Part shown: positions 53,536 to 61,751 of the stretch, piece after piece
Numbering within the stretch: position 1 is the stretch's first letter
How the letters are laid out: each line of letters starts with the position of its first letter
Assembly: GCF_000452705.1 (NCBI RefSeq)
Contig: NZ_CP007014.1
Location: 3,721,501-3,785,500, forward strand
Direction of reading: 5' to 3'
DNA from: Pseudomonas syringae CC1557
GTDB taxonomy: Bacteria; Pseudomonadota; Gammaproteobacteria; Pseudomonadales; Pseudomonadaceae
DNA: 64,000 nt
Program-made: the position numbers and the translations under genes
Notes under the pieces: model-generated
The model's input: only the letters and a program-made list of their open reading frames with translations
The model's database searches: none
What the model was told of the DNA's origin: nothing

Positions 53536-55619
53536 ACGGTTTTTTCTCCAGCGTGCCACCGGCACGCGACTGGTTTTACGGTGTGCGCACCTTCGGTGCC
53601 TCGATGCTGGCGCTGTATATTGCGCTGCTGATGGAAATGCCCCGCCCCTACTGGGCGATGGCGACCGTGTACATCGTCTCCAGCCCGTTTGTAGGTCCGA
53701 CCAGCTCCAAGGCGCTGTATCGCGCGGCCGGGACGCTGGCCGGTGCGGCGGCGTCCGTACTGCTGGTGCCGATGTTCGTGCAGACACCGCTGTTATTGGC
53801 CATCGTGGTCGGGCTGTGGACCGGTACGCTGCTGTTTTTGTCCCTGCACCTGCGCACCGCGAACAGCTATGCGCTAATGCTGGCTGGCTACACCATGCCG
53901 CTGATTTCCCTGCCGGTGGTCGACAATCCTCAGGCCGTATTCGATATCGCCGTATCGCGCACCGAGGAAATTTTCCTCGGCATCATTTGCGCTGCCGTCA
54001 TCGGCGCGATGTTCTGGCCGCGCCGCCTTGCACCGGTGTTTCAGGCCACCACGGAGAAGTGGTTCAGTGACGCCTCGACCTACAGCGAGCGCTTTATCAG
54101 TCGCACCTGTCAGGCTGAGGAAATCGGCGCCCTGCGCAACGCGATGGTCGGCAGTTTCAACTCGCTGGAAATGATGATCGGCCAGTTGCGCCACGAAGGT
54201 GCACGCAAGCAAACCGTGCGTAACGCCAACGAACTACGCGGCCGGATGATTCATCTGCTGCCGGTCATCGATGCACTCGACGACGCGTTATGGGCGCTGG
54301 AACGGCGCACGCCCGTGCTTCTGGCCAGCGTCTGGCCGTTGTTGCAGCACGCCTGCGACTGGCTGAAAAATACCGCCGACGGTCCGCAAGACGAGCAATG
54401 GCAGCAATTGCACGCTGAGCTGGAGCGCTTGCAGCCGGGCTCCGCGCAACTGGACGATCGTGATCAGTTGCTGCTGTCCAATACCCTGTTCCGCCTGAGT
54501 GAATGGATTGATCTGTGGCAGGACTGCCGCACCCTGCAATACGCGATCAAGACCGACAATCAGACACCGTGGCGTGCGGTGTACCGCCATTGGCGACTGG
54601 GCCGGCTGACGCCCTTTCTTGATCGTGGCCTAATGCTCTATTCGGTGGCCTCGACCGTGCTGGCGATCATCGCCGCATCGGTACTGTGGATTCTGCTCGG
54701 CTGGAAGGACGGCGCCAGTGCGGTAGCGCTGGCGGCAGTCTCGTGCAGCTTCTTTGCAGCGATGGACGACCCGGCCCCGCAAATCTACCGTTTCTTCTTC
54801 TGGACCATGCTGTCAGTGGTGTTCGCCAGCCTGTACCTGTTCGTGGTGCTGCCCAACCTGCACGACTTCCCGATGCTGGTACTGGCCTTCGCCGTGCCGT
54901 TCATTTGTGTCGGCACCCTGACCGTGCAGCCGCGCTTCTTTCTTGGCACGTTGCTGACCATCGTCAACACCTCGTCCTTCATCAGCATCCAGAGCGCCTA
55001 CGATGCGGACTTCATGAACTTCCTCAACTCCAACCTGGCGGGTCCGGCCGGGCTGTTGTTCGCTTTTATCTGGACACTGGTGTTTCGCCCGTTCGGGGTT
55101 GAACTGGCAGTCAAGCGCCTGACCCGCTTCAGCTGGCGCGACATTGCCAGCCTCAGCGAAGAATCATCGCTGGCCGAACACAGGCGCATGGGCGTGCAGA
55201 TGCTCGACCGTCTGATGCAGCAACTGCCGCGCCTGACGCTCACCGCACAGGACACCGGCATTGCCCTGCGCGAACTGCGGGTGGCGCTGAACATGCTCGA
55301 CCTGATTGCCTACACCCGACGCGCCACACCTGCTGCCCAGGCGCAGTTGCGGCAGGTGATTGACGAAGTCAGTGGTTATTTCAAGCACTGCAGCAAAGCC
55401 GGTGAACGACTGCCTGCGCCCCGAGGCCTATTGATGGCCATGGACCGCGCGCGCCGCTCGCTGACCGATCAGGAAATGGGTGGTAACCCGGCCCGTGTCC
55501 ATCTGCTGCACGCGCTCAGCGGCCTGCGTCTGGCGTTGTTGCCGGGTGTGGAGATCGTCACGGTGGCCGGGGAAATGACCGAGCAACTGCCGCACAACAT
55601 CGATGGAGCGCCCCTGTGA
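53532..55619 (+). CDS. FUSC-family efflux permease, AaeB-like
   Basis: A 695-residue membrane protein with two sets of about six helices (TFGASMLALYIALLMEMPRPYW at the start of the first, TVLAIIAASVLWILLGWKDG at the start of the second), separated by cytoplasmic segments, as in AaeB and other FUSC proteins. It probably exports aromatic carboxylic acids with the HlyD-type adaptor encoded downstream. The start is TTG at 53532, overlapping the MarR TGA, an unusual start but supported by the coupling and the family N-terminus. Confidence 0.88.
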   Translation: MNGFFSSVPPARDWFYGVRTFGASMLALYIALLMEMPRPYWAMATVYIVSSPFVGPTSSKALYRAAGTLAGAAASVLLVPMFVQTPLLLAIVVGLWTGTLLFLSLHLRTANSYALMLAGYTMPLISLPVVDNPQAVFDIAVSRTEEIFLGIICAAVIGAMFWPRRLAPVFQATTEKWFSDASTYSERFISRTCQAEEIGALRNAMVGSFNSLEMMIGQLRHEGARKQTVRNANELRGRMIHLLPVIDALDDALWALERRTPVLLASVWPLLQHACDWLKNTADGPQDEQWQQLHAELERLQPGSAQLDDRDQLLLSNTLFRLSEWIDLWQDCRTLQYAIKTDNQTPWRAVYRHWRLGRLTPFLDRGLMLYSVASTVLAIIAASVLWILLGWKDGASAVALAAVSCSFFAAMDDPAPQIYRFFFWTMLSVVFASLYLFVVLPNLHDFPMLVLAFAVPFICVGTLTVQPRFFLGTLLTIVNTSSFISIQSAYDADFMNFLNSNLAGPAGLLFAFIWTLVFRPFGVELAVKRLTRFSWRDIASLSEESSLAEHRRMGVQMLDRLMQQLPRLTLTAQDTGIALRELRVALNMLDLIAYTRRATPAAQAQLRQVIDEVSGYFKHCSKAGERLPAPRGLLMAMDRARRSLTDQEMGGNPARVHLLHALSGLRLALLPGVEIVTVAGEMTEQLPHNIDGAPL

Positions 55620-55825
55620 TCGGTGATCTGGATATAAGCGGGATCTTCATTCCCACGTTCCTGGCGATGATGGGCATCGCCTATCTGCTGTTTCTCGGGG
55701 TGCACGCAGTACTGCTGCGTGCGCACTTCTACCGTCTGGTCTGGCACCGGGCTTTATTCAACGTAGGTCTATACGCTTTGTTGCTCGGCGCCGTGGATAC
55801 TCTCAGTCGATACCTGATGACATGA
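55616..55825 (+). CDS. DUF1656 small membrane protein, AaeX-like
   Basis: A 69-residue protein with two membrane helices (FLAMMGIAYLLFLGVHAVLL and ALFNVGLYALLLGAVDTL). Its position between the FUSC permease and the HlyD adaptor matches AaeX/DUF1656 in aae operons. The GTG start overlaps the preceding stop, and its end overlaps the next gene by 4 bp. Role unknown; probably an accessory to the pump. Confidence 0.88.
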   Translation: MIGDLDISGIFIPTFLAMMGIAYLLFLGVHAVLLRAHFYRLVWHRALFNVGLYALLLGAVDTLSRYLMT

Positions 55826-56706
55826 AAAAACCGATACTGACACTGGGCCGCGTGGTCCTGACCCTGCTGGTTGTCACCCTGGCCGCCGTCGTCGTGTGGC
55901 GGATGGTGATGTATTACATGTATGCGCCGTGGACCCGAGACGGCCACATTCGCGCCGATGTCGTGCAGATCGCGCCGGACGTGTCCGGGCTGATTCAAAA
56001 GGTCGATGTGACTGACAACCAGCCGGTACACAAAGGCCAGGTGCTGTTCACCATCGATCAGGACCGCTTCCGCCTGTCGTTGCGTCAGGCTCAGGCCACG
56101 GTCGCCGAGCGCCAGGAAACCTGGCAGCAGGCGCGGCGCGAGAACACGCGTAACCGCAGCCTCGGCAATCTGGTCGCCCGTGAGCAACTGGAAGAAAGCC
56201 AGTCCCGGGAAGCTCGCGCACTGTCAGCGCTGGGTGAGGCACGGGTGGCCGTTGACGCTGCACAGCTGAATCTGGATCGCTCGGTGATTCGCAGCCCGGT
56301 GGACGGCTACCTCAACGACCGCGCGCCCCGCGAGCATGAATTCGTCACTGCCGGGCGTCCGGTGCTGTCGGTGGTCGATGCGGCTTCTTTCCACATCGAC
56401 GGCTATTTCGAGGAAACCAAGCTGGACGGCATTCATGTCGGCCAGGGCGTGGACATTCGCGTCATCGGTGACAACGCCCGGCTGACCGGCCATGTAGTTA
56501 GCATCGTCGCCGGTATCGAAGACCGCGACCGCACCAGCGGCTCGAACCTGCTGCCCAACGTCAACCCGGCGTTCAGCTGGGTGCGGCTGGCGCAGCGGAT
56601 TCCAGTGCGGATCGCCTTCGACGATGTACCCAGGGACTTCCGCATGATCGCCGGGCGGACCGCGACGGTGTCGATCATCGCGGATACGCAGGAGGCCACT
56701 CGATGA
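55822..56706 (+). CDS. HlyD/AaeA-type membrane fusion protein
   Basis: A 294-residue periplasmic adaptor anchored by one N-terminal helix (LGRVVLTLLVVTLAAVVVWR). The barrel-sandwich hybrid half-motifs are APDVSGLIQKVDVTDNQPV and RSPVDGYLNDRAPREHEFV, flanking a short helical hairpin, as in AaeA and EmrA. It links the inner-membrane FUSC pump to the outer-membrane lipoprotein encoded next (ATGA overlap). Confidence 0.9.
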   Translation: MKKPILTLGRVVLTLLVVTLAAVVVWRMVMYYMYAPWTRDGHIRADVVQIAPDVSGLIQKVDVTDNQPVHKGQVLFTIDQDRFRLSLRQAQATVAERQETWQQARRENTRNRSLGNLVAREQLEESQSREARALSALGEARVAVDAAQLNLDRSVIRSPVDGYLNDRAPREHEFVTAGRPVLSVVDAASFHIDGYFEETKLDGIHVGQGVDIRVIGDNARLTGHVVSIVAGIEDRDRTSGSNLLPNVNPAFSWVRLAQRIPVRIAFDDVPRDFRMIAGRTATVSIIADTQEATR

Positions 56707-58136
56707 AACGCGCTGCACGCTTGAGTGCGCTCGGTTTGAGCGTCCTGCTGTCGGCCTGTCAGACGGTCGGGCCGGATTACCGGTTGCCGAAAGACGGCGC
56801 GATCAATCGCCCGGATTTGCAGGGCGAACTGGCTGGCCGTTCGGTCAACACCGTCTCGGCCCCGGTGCCTGCGCATTGGTGGCGTCTGTATCAGGACCCA
56901 CGTGTGGATGAACTGGTGCGCCAGGCGATGGCATCCAATACTGATCTGCGCGTGGCTGCCGCCAACCTGCAACGCTCTCGCTATCAGAACTCAGAAGCCG
57001 AGGCAGCGGGCGGTTTCACCAACGGTGCGAAGCTCGGCGCACAGCGTGTGCAGGAGTCGGGCGAGTCGTTTCTGCTGACCGACAAGGTGCCGGTGTCCAA
57101 TGTCGGCGATGTAGGTATCACCACGTCTTACCAGTTCGATCTGTTCGGCACCTTGCAGCGTGGCATCGAAGCAGCGCAGGCCAACGTCGATGCCAATCAG
57201 GCGGCGGTCGATACGGCACGCATCACAGTGGTCGCTGATGTCGTACGCGCCTACACACATATCTGCGCGGCCAACGAAGAACTTGATATCGCCCGCCAAT
57301 CGCTGGATCTGCAACAGCAGAGCGTGACCCTCAACCAGCGCCTGCGCGATGCCGGGCGTGGCGATGAAACCCAAGTCACGCGCTCGCAGACCCAATTCAA
57401 ATCATTGCGCGCTGAAATGCCACGTTACGAAGCTCGCCGTCAGGCGGCGATGTTCCGCCTGTCGATGCTGCTCGCCAAACCGGTCGAGCAATTGCCGGCC
57501 GGGGTCAGCACCTGCAACGAACTGCCACACATTGCCCAAGTGATGCCTGTAGGCGATGGCGCCGCGCTGCTCAAGCGCCGCCCCGACGTGCGTCAGGCCG
57601 AACGGCATCTGGCGATGTCAACGGCCGAGATTGGTGTCGCCACAGGCGAGCTTTACCCGGACATCAGCATCGGCGCGAGCATTGGCACCACGGGCCTTAT
57701 CGAAAACCTCGGCAAACCGGCCGCCAACCGCTGGGGCTTCGGACCGCTGTTGAACTGGACCCTCCCGTCGAATGGTTCGCGAGCGCGTATCCATCAGGCA
57801 GAAGCGTCTGCCCAGGCATCCTTGGCACGCTTCGATGGTGTGGTGCTCAACGCCATCCGCGAAACCCAGACAGGGCTGGCGCAATACACCGCCCTGCTCG
57901 ACCGCCGCGACGCGCTGAAAGACGCCGAGCAATCGGCCAAAGAGGCAGCTGATCAAACCCACCGCTTCTATCAGGCCGGACGCGCGTCGTTCCTCGCCGA
58001 TCTGCAAGCGACCCGCACCTACACCGACGTCCGTGCGCAGATGGCCGAAGCCAACACCGAAGTGGCCATGGGACAGATCAACCTGTTTCTGGCCCTGGGC
58101 GGCGGTTGGGAAAAGGATGGCGTGGCCGGGAAGTAA
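56703..58136 (+). CDS. Outer-membrane efflux lipoprotein, NodT/OprM family
   Basis: A 477-residue outer-membrane channel of the RND/NodT lipoprotein type. The lipobox LLSACQ ends the signal, followed by VGPDYRLP, which begins nearly all NodT family members. Two TolC-type repeats follow, with the RRPDVRQAERHLAMS stretch marking the second. It completes a tripartite pump in a five-gene operon under MarR control. Confidence 0.92.
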   Translation: MKRAARLSALGLSVLLSACQTVGPDYRLPKDGAINRPDLQGELAGRSVNTVSAPVPAHWWRLYQDPRVDELVRQAMASNTDLRVAAANLQRSRYQNSEAEAAGGFTNGAKLGAQRVQESGESFLLTDKVPVSNVGDVGITTSYQFDLFGTLQRGIEAAQANVDANQAAVDTARITVVADVVRAYTHICAANEELDIARQSLDLQQQSVTLNQRLRDAGRGDETQVTRSQTQFKSLRAEMPRYEARRQAAMFRLSMLLAKPVEQLPAGVSTCNELPHIAQVMPVGDGAALLKRRPDVRQAERHLAMSTAEIGVATGELYPDISIGASIGTTGLIENLGKPAANRWGFGPLLNWTLPSNGSRARIHQAEASAQASLARFDGVVLNAIRETQTGLAQYTALLDRRDALKDAEQSAKEAADQTHRFYQAGRASFLADLQATRTYTDVRAQMAEANTEVAMGQINLFLALGGGWEKDGVAGK

Positions 58137-58161
58137 GATACTGCCCGGCGACGCTTCGCCT

Positions 58162-58298
58162 GACTCTCGTTCCCAAAGCGTGGTAACGCCGATCTGGACG
58201 CTCCGCGTCCGGTTTTGGACGCATGGAGCGGCGCAGAATGGTGACGTAGAGCGTCACGAAATGCATACCAACGCGGAGCATTGGCACGATAGTTACAA
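58162..58298. repeat. Dispersed repeat unit 1
   Basis: A unit of about 137 bp containing CTGGACGCTCCGCGTCCGG and GTGACGTAGAGCGTCAC, ending ATTGGCACGATAGTTACAA. It is a near copy of the unit that directly follows, starting 26 bp after the efflux lipoprotein stop. Confidence 0.8.
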
Positions 58299-58440
58299 GA
58301 TTCTCGTTCCTCACGCTCAGCGTGGTAACGCCGTTCTGGACGCTCCGCGTCCGGTTTTGGACGCATGGCGCGGCGCAGAATTGTGACGCAGAGCGTCACG
58401 AAATGCATGCCAACGCGGAGCATTGGCACGATAGTTACAA
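58299..58440. repeat. Dispersed repeat unit 2
   Basis: A 142-bp unit in tandem with unit 1. Two hairpins stand out: GGACGC-TCC-GCGTCC and GTGACGC-AGA-GCGTCAC (58383-58399). A third unit begins at 58441 and is cut by the insertion sequence. Confidence 0.8.
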
Positions 58441-58502
58441 GATTCTCGTTCCTCACGCTCTGGTATGACCCCCGAAGGTTGGATACAACCTTTGGAGGCA
58501 TC

Positions 58503-59042
58503 ATGGGTAGATATACAGAACAGGCAAAACTCGCGGCCGTGCAGGAATATTGTGCTGGCAAGGCAGGTTTGAGGGATGTTGCGCATCGCCACGATGTGGA
58601 TTTTTCCTGCCTTAGGCAGTGGGTTGCGGCCTATCAGATTCATGGCGTAGCGGGCCTGCAAGAGAAAAAACGCCAGCGCTACAGTGACGAGTTCAAGCTG
58701 ACTGTTTTGAAGCGCATGCATGATGAGCGTTTATCTCTGAGCCAGACAGCGGCCTTGTTCGATATCCGTCAGTTCGGCATCATCGGTCTATGGCAGCGCC
58801 ATTATGAAGAAGGGGCCTTTGATGCCTCCTCCAAGCCACCCACAAAAGCCGGACGCCCAAGAAAGATGACGACTGCACTTCCCCCTGTGAACGCCCCCTC
58901 AATCGACGATGAATCGCGCTCGCGTGACGAGTTGCTTGCCGAGGTGAAGCAACTGCGGATGGAGGTCGACTATCTAAAAAAGCTCGATGCCTTGGCTCAG
59001 AAGAAGCAACGAATAGCGCAACAGAAAAAGCGCAAATCGTAA
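58503..59042 (+). CDS. IS3-family transposase OrfA
   Basis: A 179-residue DNA-binding protein with two helix-turn-helix units (YCAGKAGLRDVAHRHDVD and RLSLSQTAALFDIRQFG), followed by a leucine-zipper-like helix (SRDELLAEVKQLRMEVDYLKK), as in IS150-group OrfA. The ATG at 58503 is preceded by GGAGG. OrfA alone recognises the IS ends; fusion with OrfB by frameshifting at 58976-58982 gives the active transposase. Confidence 0.9.
   Translation: MGRYTEQAKLAAVQEYCAGKAGLRDVAHRHDVDFSCLRQWVAAYQIHGVAGLQEKKRQRYSDEFKLTVLKRMHDERLSLSQTAALFDIRQFGIIGLWQRHYEEGAFDASSKPPTKAGRPRKMTTALPPVNAPSIDDESRSRDELLAEVKQLRMEVDYLKKLDALAQKKQRIAQQKKRKS
58976..58982 (+). promoter_or_regulatory. Programmed -1 frameshift site A-AAA-AAG
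   Basis: The heptamer AAAAAAG is in the correct phase (CTA AAA AAG in orfA) for -1 slippage. The new frame reads without a stop from 58982 into orfB, ending at 59878. This is the standard mechanism for the IS3 family. Confidence 0.8.
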
Positions 59043-59878
59043 CCGAACTGAGACTGGGGCATTCTCTGGATGGCCTGCTGAAGCTTGCCGGTCTGGCGCG
59101 CAGCACTTTTTACTATCAACAAAAGGTACTGCAAGCGGGCGATAAGTACGCCGGGCTGAAAGACCTGATTCAGACAGTTTTCTACGAGCATAAAGGCCGG
59201 TATGGCTATCGTCGTATCACGGCGGCGTTGCGGCGCGCAGGCCATCTTGTGAACCACAAGACGGTGCAGAAACTGATGGGGCAGCTTGGCCTGAAGAGCC
59301 TGGTGCGAGTGAAGAAATACCGCTCTTACAAGGGCGAAGTAGGCAAGGCTGCGCCTAACATTCTCAAGCGTGATTTCAAGGCCCAGCACCTTAATGAAAA
59401 ATGGGCCACGGACGTCACCGAGTTCAAAGTGGGAGGCCAGAAGCTCTATCTGTCGCCCATCATGGATCTGTACAACGGCGAAATCATTTCCTATGCAATC
59501 GCCAGGCGCCCGCTGTACTCCATGGTGGACGAAATGCTTGAAGGGGCGTTCAAGAAGCTTGAGCCGCATGAAAATCCTATTTTGCACTCAGACCAGGGCT
59601 GGCAATATCGGATGCCTGTTTACCAACGATTACTCAATGAGCATTCGATCACATGCAGCATGTCGCGCAAGGGCAACTGCTACGACAACGCGGCTATGGA
59701 AAGTTTTTTTGGCACGCTGAAGTCCGAGTTTTTCTATCTGAACAAATTTAACAATCTGGATGAGCTTCATGCGGGCATCGACGAGTACATTGAGTATTAC
59801 AATCACTCACGCATCAAACTGAAACTTAACGGCCTGAGCCCTGTGGAGTTCAGAATGCAGGCCGCTCAGGCAGCGTAG
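58982..59878 (+). CDS. IS3-family transposase OrfB (rve/DDE domain)
   Basis: The catalytic part of the transposase, about 298 residues when counted from the frameshift site. The HTH_21 region reads GRYGYRRITAALRRAGHLVNHKTVQKLM. The DDE triad is visible: aspartate in KWATDVTEFKV, aspartate in PILHSDQGWQYR, and glutamate in NAAMESFFGTLKSE with the downstream Y-L-N region. The first ATG is only at 59228, well inside the catalytic domain, so expression depends on frameshifting rather than an independent start. Confidence 0.88.
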   Translation, partial: ARCLGSEEATNSATEKAQIVTELRLGHSLDGLLKLAGLARSTFYYQQKVLQAGDKYAGLKDLIQTVFYEHKGRYGYRRITAALRRAGHLVNHKTVQKLMGQLGLKSLVRVKKYRSYKGEVGKAAPNILKRDFKAQHLNEKWATDVTEFKVGGQKLYLSPIMDLYNGEIISYAIARRPLYSMVDEMLEGAFKKLEPHENPILHSDQGWQYRMPVYQRLLNEHSITCSMSRKGNCYDNAAMESFFGTLKSEFFYLNKFNNLDELHAGIDEYIEYYNHSRIKLKLNGLSPVEFRMQAAQAA

Positions 59879-60079
59879 AGATAATCGTCCAACCTTCGGG
59901 GGTCATACCACTCCAGCGTGGGAATGCAGTTCTGGACGCTCTGCGTCCGATCCTGAACACATGTGATGGACGCAGAATGGTGACGCAGAGCGTCACGAAA
60001 TGCATGCCCACGCGGAGCGATTGGCACGAGAGCCATCAGAAAGATCAAAGCCCGACTCAGATCACTTTCCGCTCCGTCA

Positions 60080-60646
60080 TCAGGTCACTCTCGGGTTAAT
60101 CAACGACCTCAAAACATGGTCCTGCCAGACCCCGGCGATTTTCAGGTAGGCACGCGCATAGCCCTCTTTTTCAAAGCCCAGCGATTGCAGAAGTCGCTCA
60201 CTTCGCAAATTGGCTGGCATATGGTTGGCCATGATGCGATGCAGGCCCATCTGCTCGAAACAGTAACGATTGGCGACCTCAAGTGCCCTTTTCATCAAGC
60301 CCTGGCCCTGAGCAGTTTCCGTCAGCGAGAAACCAAGGTGGCAGGCCTGGAAAGCGCCCATCACGATATTCGTATAGCTGCAACGCCCAAGCAGCTCTCC
60401 ACTCTCGGGCTCTGTGACCAGGAAAAAAATCGCGCTGCCGGCCTGCATGCTTTCCCACTGCTGCTGAACCCGTGATCGGGCGTTTTCGAGGATGAAGTAG
60501 TCCTCGCCTCTCAACGGTTCCCAAGGCTGCAAATGCCTGCGATTGGCATTTTCGTAACGGTGGATCAACTCGGAATCATCAAACGCCAATGCCCTCAGAG
60601 AAAAGCCCTCGCCTGAATACTGCATGTGTACTCCCGCATCAGTCAT
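60080..60646 (-). CDS. RimJ/RimL-type GNAT acetyltransferase
   Basis: A 188-residue GNAT protein of the ribosomal-protein N-acetyltransferase (RimJ/RimL) type. Landmarks are [33 protein letters not shown], the acetyl-CoA loop [19 protein letters not shown] and [20 protein letters not shown]. The acceptor may be a ribosomal or other protein N-terminus. An alternative start is [11 protein letters not shown], seven codons in. Located just after the IS/repeat region. Confidence 0.86.
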   Translation of the reverse strand: MTDAGVHMQYSGEGFSLRALAFDDSELIHRYENANRRHLQPWEPLRGEDYFILENARSRVQQQWESMQAGSAIFFLVTEPESGELLGRCSYTNIVMGAFQACHLGFSLTETAQGQGLMKRALEVANRYCFEQMGLHRIMANHMPANLRSERLLQSLGFEKEGYARAYLKIAGVWQDHVLRSLINPRVT

Positions 60647-60685
60647 CGTCGACCCTCTCCACCTGGCGTGTCATACGAGCTTGAT

Positions 60686-60765
60686 TTGCGTTCACGACGC
60701 TCTGCGTCGCACGATAGCTGAAGTTATCGTTCCTCACTCTCCGCGTCCGATCTTGAACGCGCTTG
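60686..60765. repeat. Dispersed repeat, partial copy
   Basis: A fragment with GACGCTCTGCGTCGCACGAT, GTTATCGTTCCTCACTCTCC and GCGTCCGATCTTGAACGC, matching parts of the units at 58162-60042 but rearranged and shortened. It lies between divergent genes. Confidence 0.55.
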
Positions 60766-60819
60766 CACTCACCCACCCAATACTCCTAGGCTCTGCCGAT
60801 ATTTGAATCGGGAAGCACC

Positions 60820-61653
60820 ATGGACACCTCTCTCAGCCGTCGCGAGCGGTTGCATATCGTTATCTTTGAAGCCGATACGCCTGCCGGGCGGATGTTTGAC
60901 AAGATTGTGCTGGTGGCGATTTTGCTCAGTCTGCTGGTCACGGTCATCGACAGCATCGAGAGTATTCATCGCGATTATGCGGCGCTGTTCGCCTGGATCG
61001 AGTGGGGGTTCACGCTGTTGTTCGCGATTGAATACATCCTGCGCCTGTACTGTTCACCCCGGCCGCTGAAGTACGCCTTCAGCTTTTATGGCCTGGTGGA
61101 TCTGCTGGCGATTGTGCCGGGCGTGCTGTCGATTTATTACAGCGATGCACAATACCTGCTCATCGTGCGGATCGTCCGTATGCTGCGGATTTTCCGGGTG
61201 CTCAAGCTCGGCACCTACCTGCGTCAGGCCAACTACCTGCTGGCAGCGCTGCGCGGCAGCAAACAGAAGATTATCGTGTTCCTGGTCACCGTCTCGACCC
61301 TGGTCACGGTGTTCGGCACGCTGATGTACGTTATCGAAGGCCCGGAGCATGGCTTCACCAGCATTCCCAAAGGCATTTACTGGGCTATCGTGACCCTCAC
61401 GACCGTGGGTTTCGGCGATATCGTGCCCAAGACGCCGCTCGGTCAGATGCTCTCGTCGCTGGTGATGATCATCGGTTACTCGATCATCGCCGTGCCCACC
61501 GGGATATTCACCGCCGAACTGGCCAATGCCATGCGCGGCGAGCAGTTGAAGCACGATTGCCCGGTCTGCTCGAAGAACGTCCATGAGCACGGCGCGGCGT
61601 TTTGTTCGCGTTGCGGCAATCAGTTGTTTGCGAAACTGGAGCACAAGGCATAA
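60820..61653 (+). CDS. Voltage-gated K+ channel-like protein with zinc-ribbon tail
   Basis: A 277-residue six-helix ion channel. The S4 helix carries regularly spaced arginines (IVRIVRMLRIFRVLKLG), and the pore filter is TLTTVGFGDIVP, selective for potassium. After S6 (IIGYSIIAVPTGIFTAEL) a short cytoplasmic tail contains CPVC and CSRC pairs spaced 16 residues apart, a zinc-ribbon-like module. It is KvAP/Kch-like in length. The tail may sense metal or redox state. It stands alone and is followed by a weak hairpin. Confidence 0.9.
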   Translation: MDTSLSRRERLHIVIFEADTPAGRMFDKIVLVAILLSLLVTVIDSIESIHRDYAALFAWIEWGFTLLFAIEYILRLYCSPRPLKYAFSFYGLVDLLAIVPGVLSIYYSDAQYLLIVRIVRMLRIFRVLKLGTYLRQANYLLAALRGSKQKIIVFLVTVSTLVTVFGTLMYVIEGPEHGFTSIPKGIYWAIVTLTTVGFGDIVPKTPLGQMLSSLVMIIGYSIIAVPTGIFTAELANAMRGEQLKHDCPVCSKNVHEHGAAFCSRCGNQLFAKLEHKA

Positions 61654-61655
61654 GC

Positions 61656-61674
61656 AAAGACCTTTTCGGTCTTT
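61656..61674 (+). terminator. Hairpin after the K+ channel gene
   Basis: AAAGACC and GGTCTTT pair around TTTTC, 3 bp after the stop codon. The stem is short and no T-run follows. Confidence 0.45.
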
Positions 61675-61751
61675 AAACCGCAGGCTCGATGCTGATAGTG
61701 TCGCGGCATTACGCCATCAGGCTTTATCACAACACTCTCAAGGACCCTGCA

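Larger units (their letters stand above)
58461..59910 (+). mobile_element. IS3-family (IS150-group) insertion sequence, intact
   Basis: A 1450-bp element with perfect 23-bp terminal inverted repeats (58461-58483 and 59888-59910, beginning TGGTATGACC) and a 3-bp target duplication CTC (58458-58460 and 59911-59913). It has overlapping orfA and orfB linked by a -1 frameshift site. No internal stop or deletion was seen, so it should be functional. It is inserted in a copy of the dispersed repeat. Confidence 0.92.
58441..60042. repeat. Dispersed repeat unit 3, split by the IS
   Basis: The unit starts with the same GATTCTCGTTCCTCACGCTC as unit 2 (58441-58460), is interrupted by the IS (58461-59910), and resumes from 59914 with CAGCGTGGGAATGCAGTTCT through GTGACGCAGAGCGTCAC to about 60042. 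Removing the IS and one CTC duplication restores a normal unit. Confidence 0.8.

Noticed and set aside
59228..59878. OrfB as an independently started gene from the ATG at 59228
   Set aside because: The catalytic domain begins well upstream in the same frame, reachable by the -1 slip at 58976-58982. The ATG would drop the N-terminal part of the transposase.
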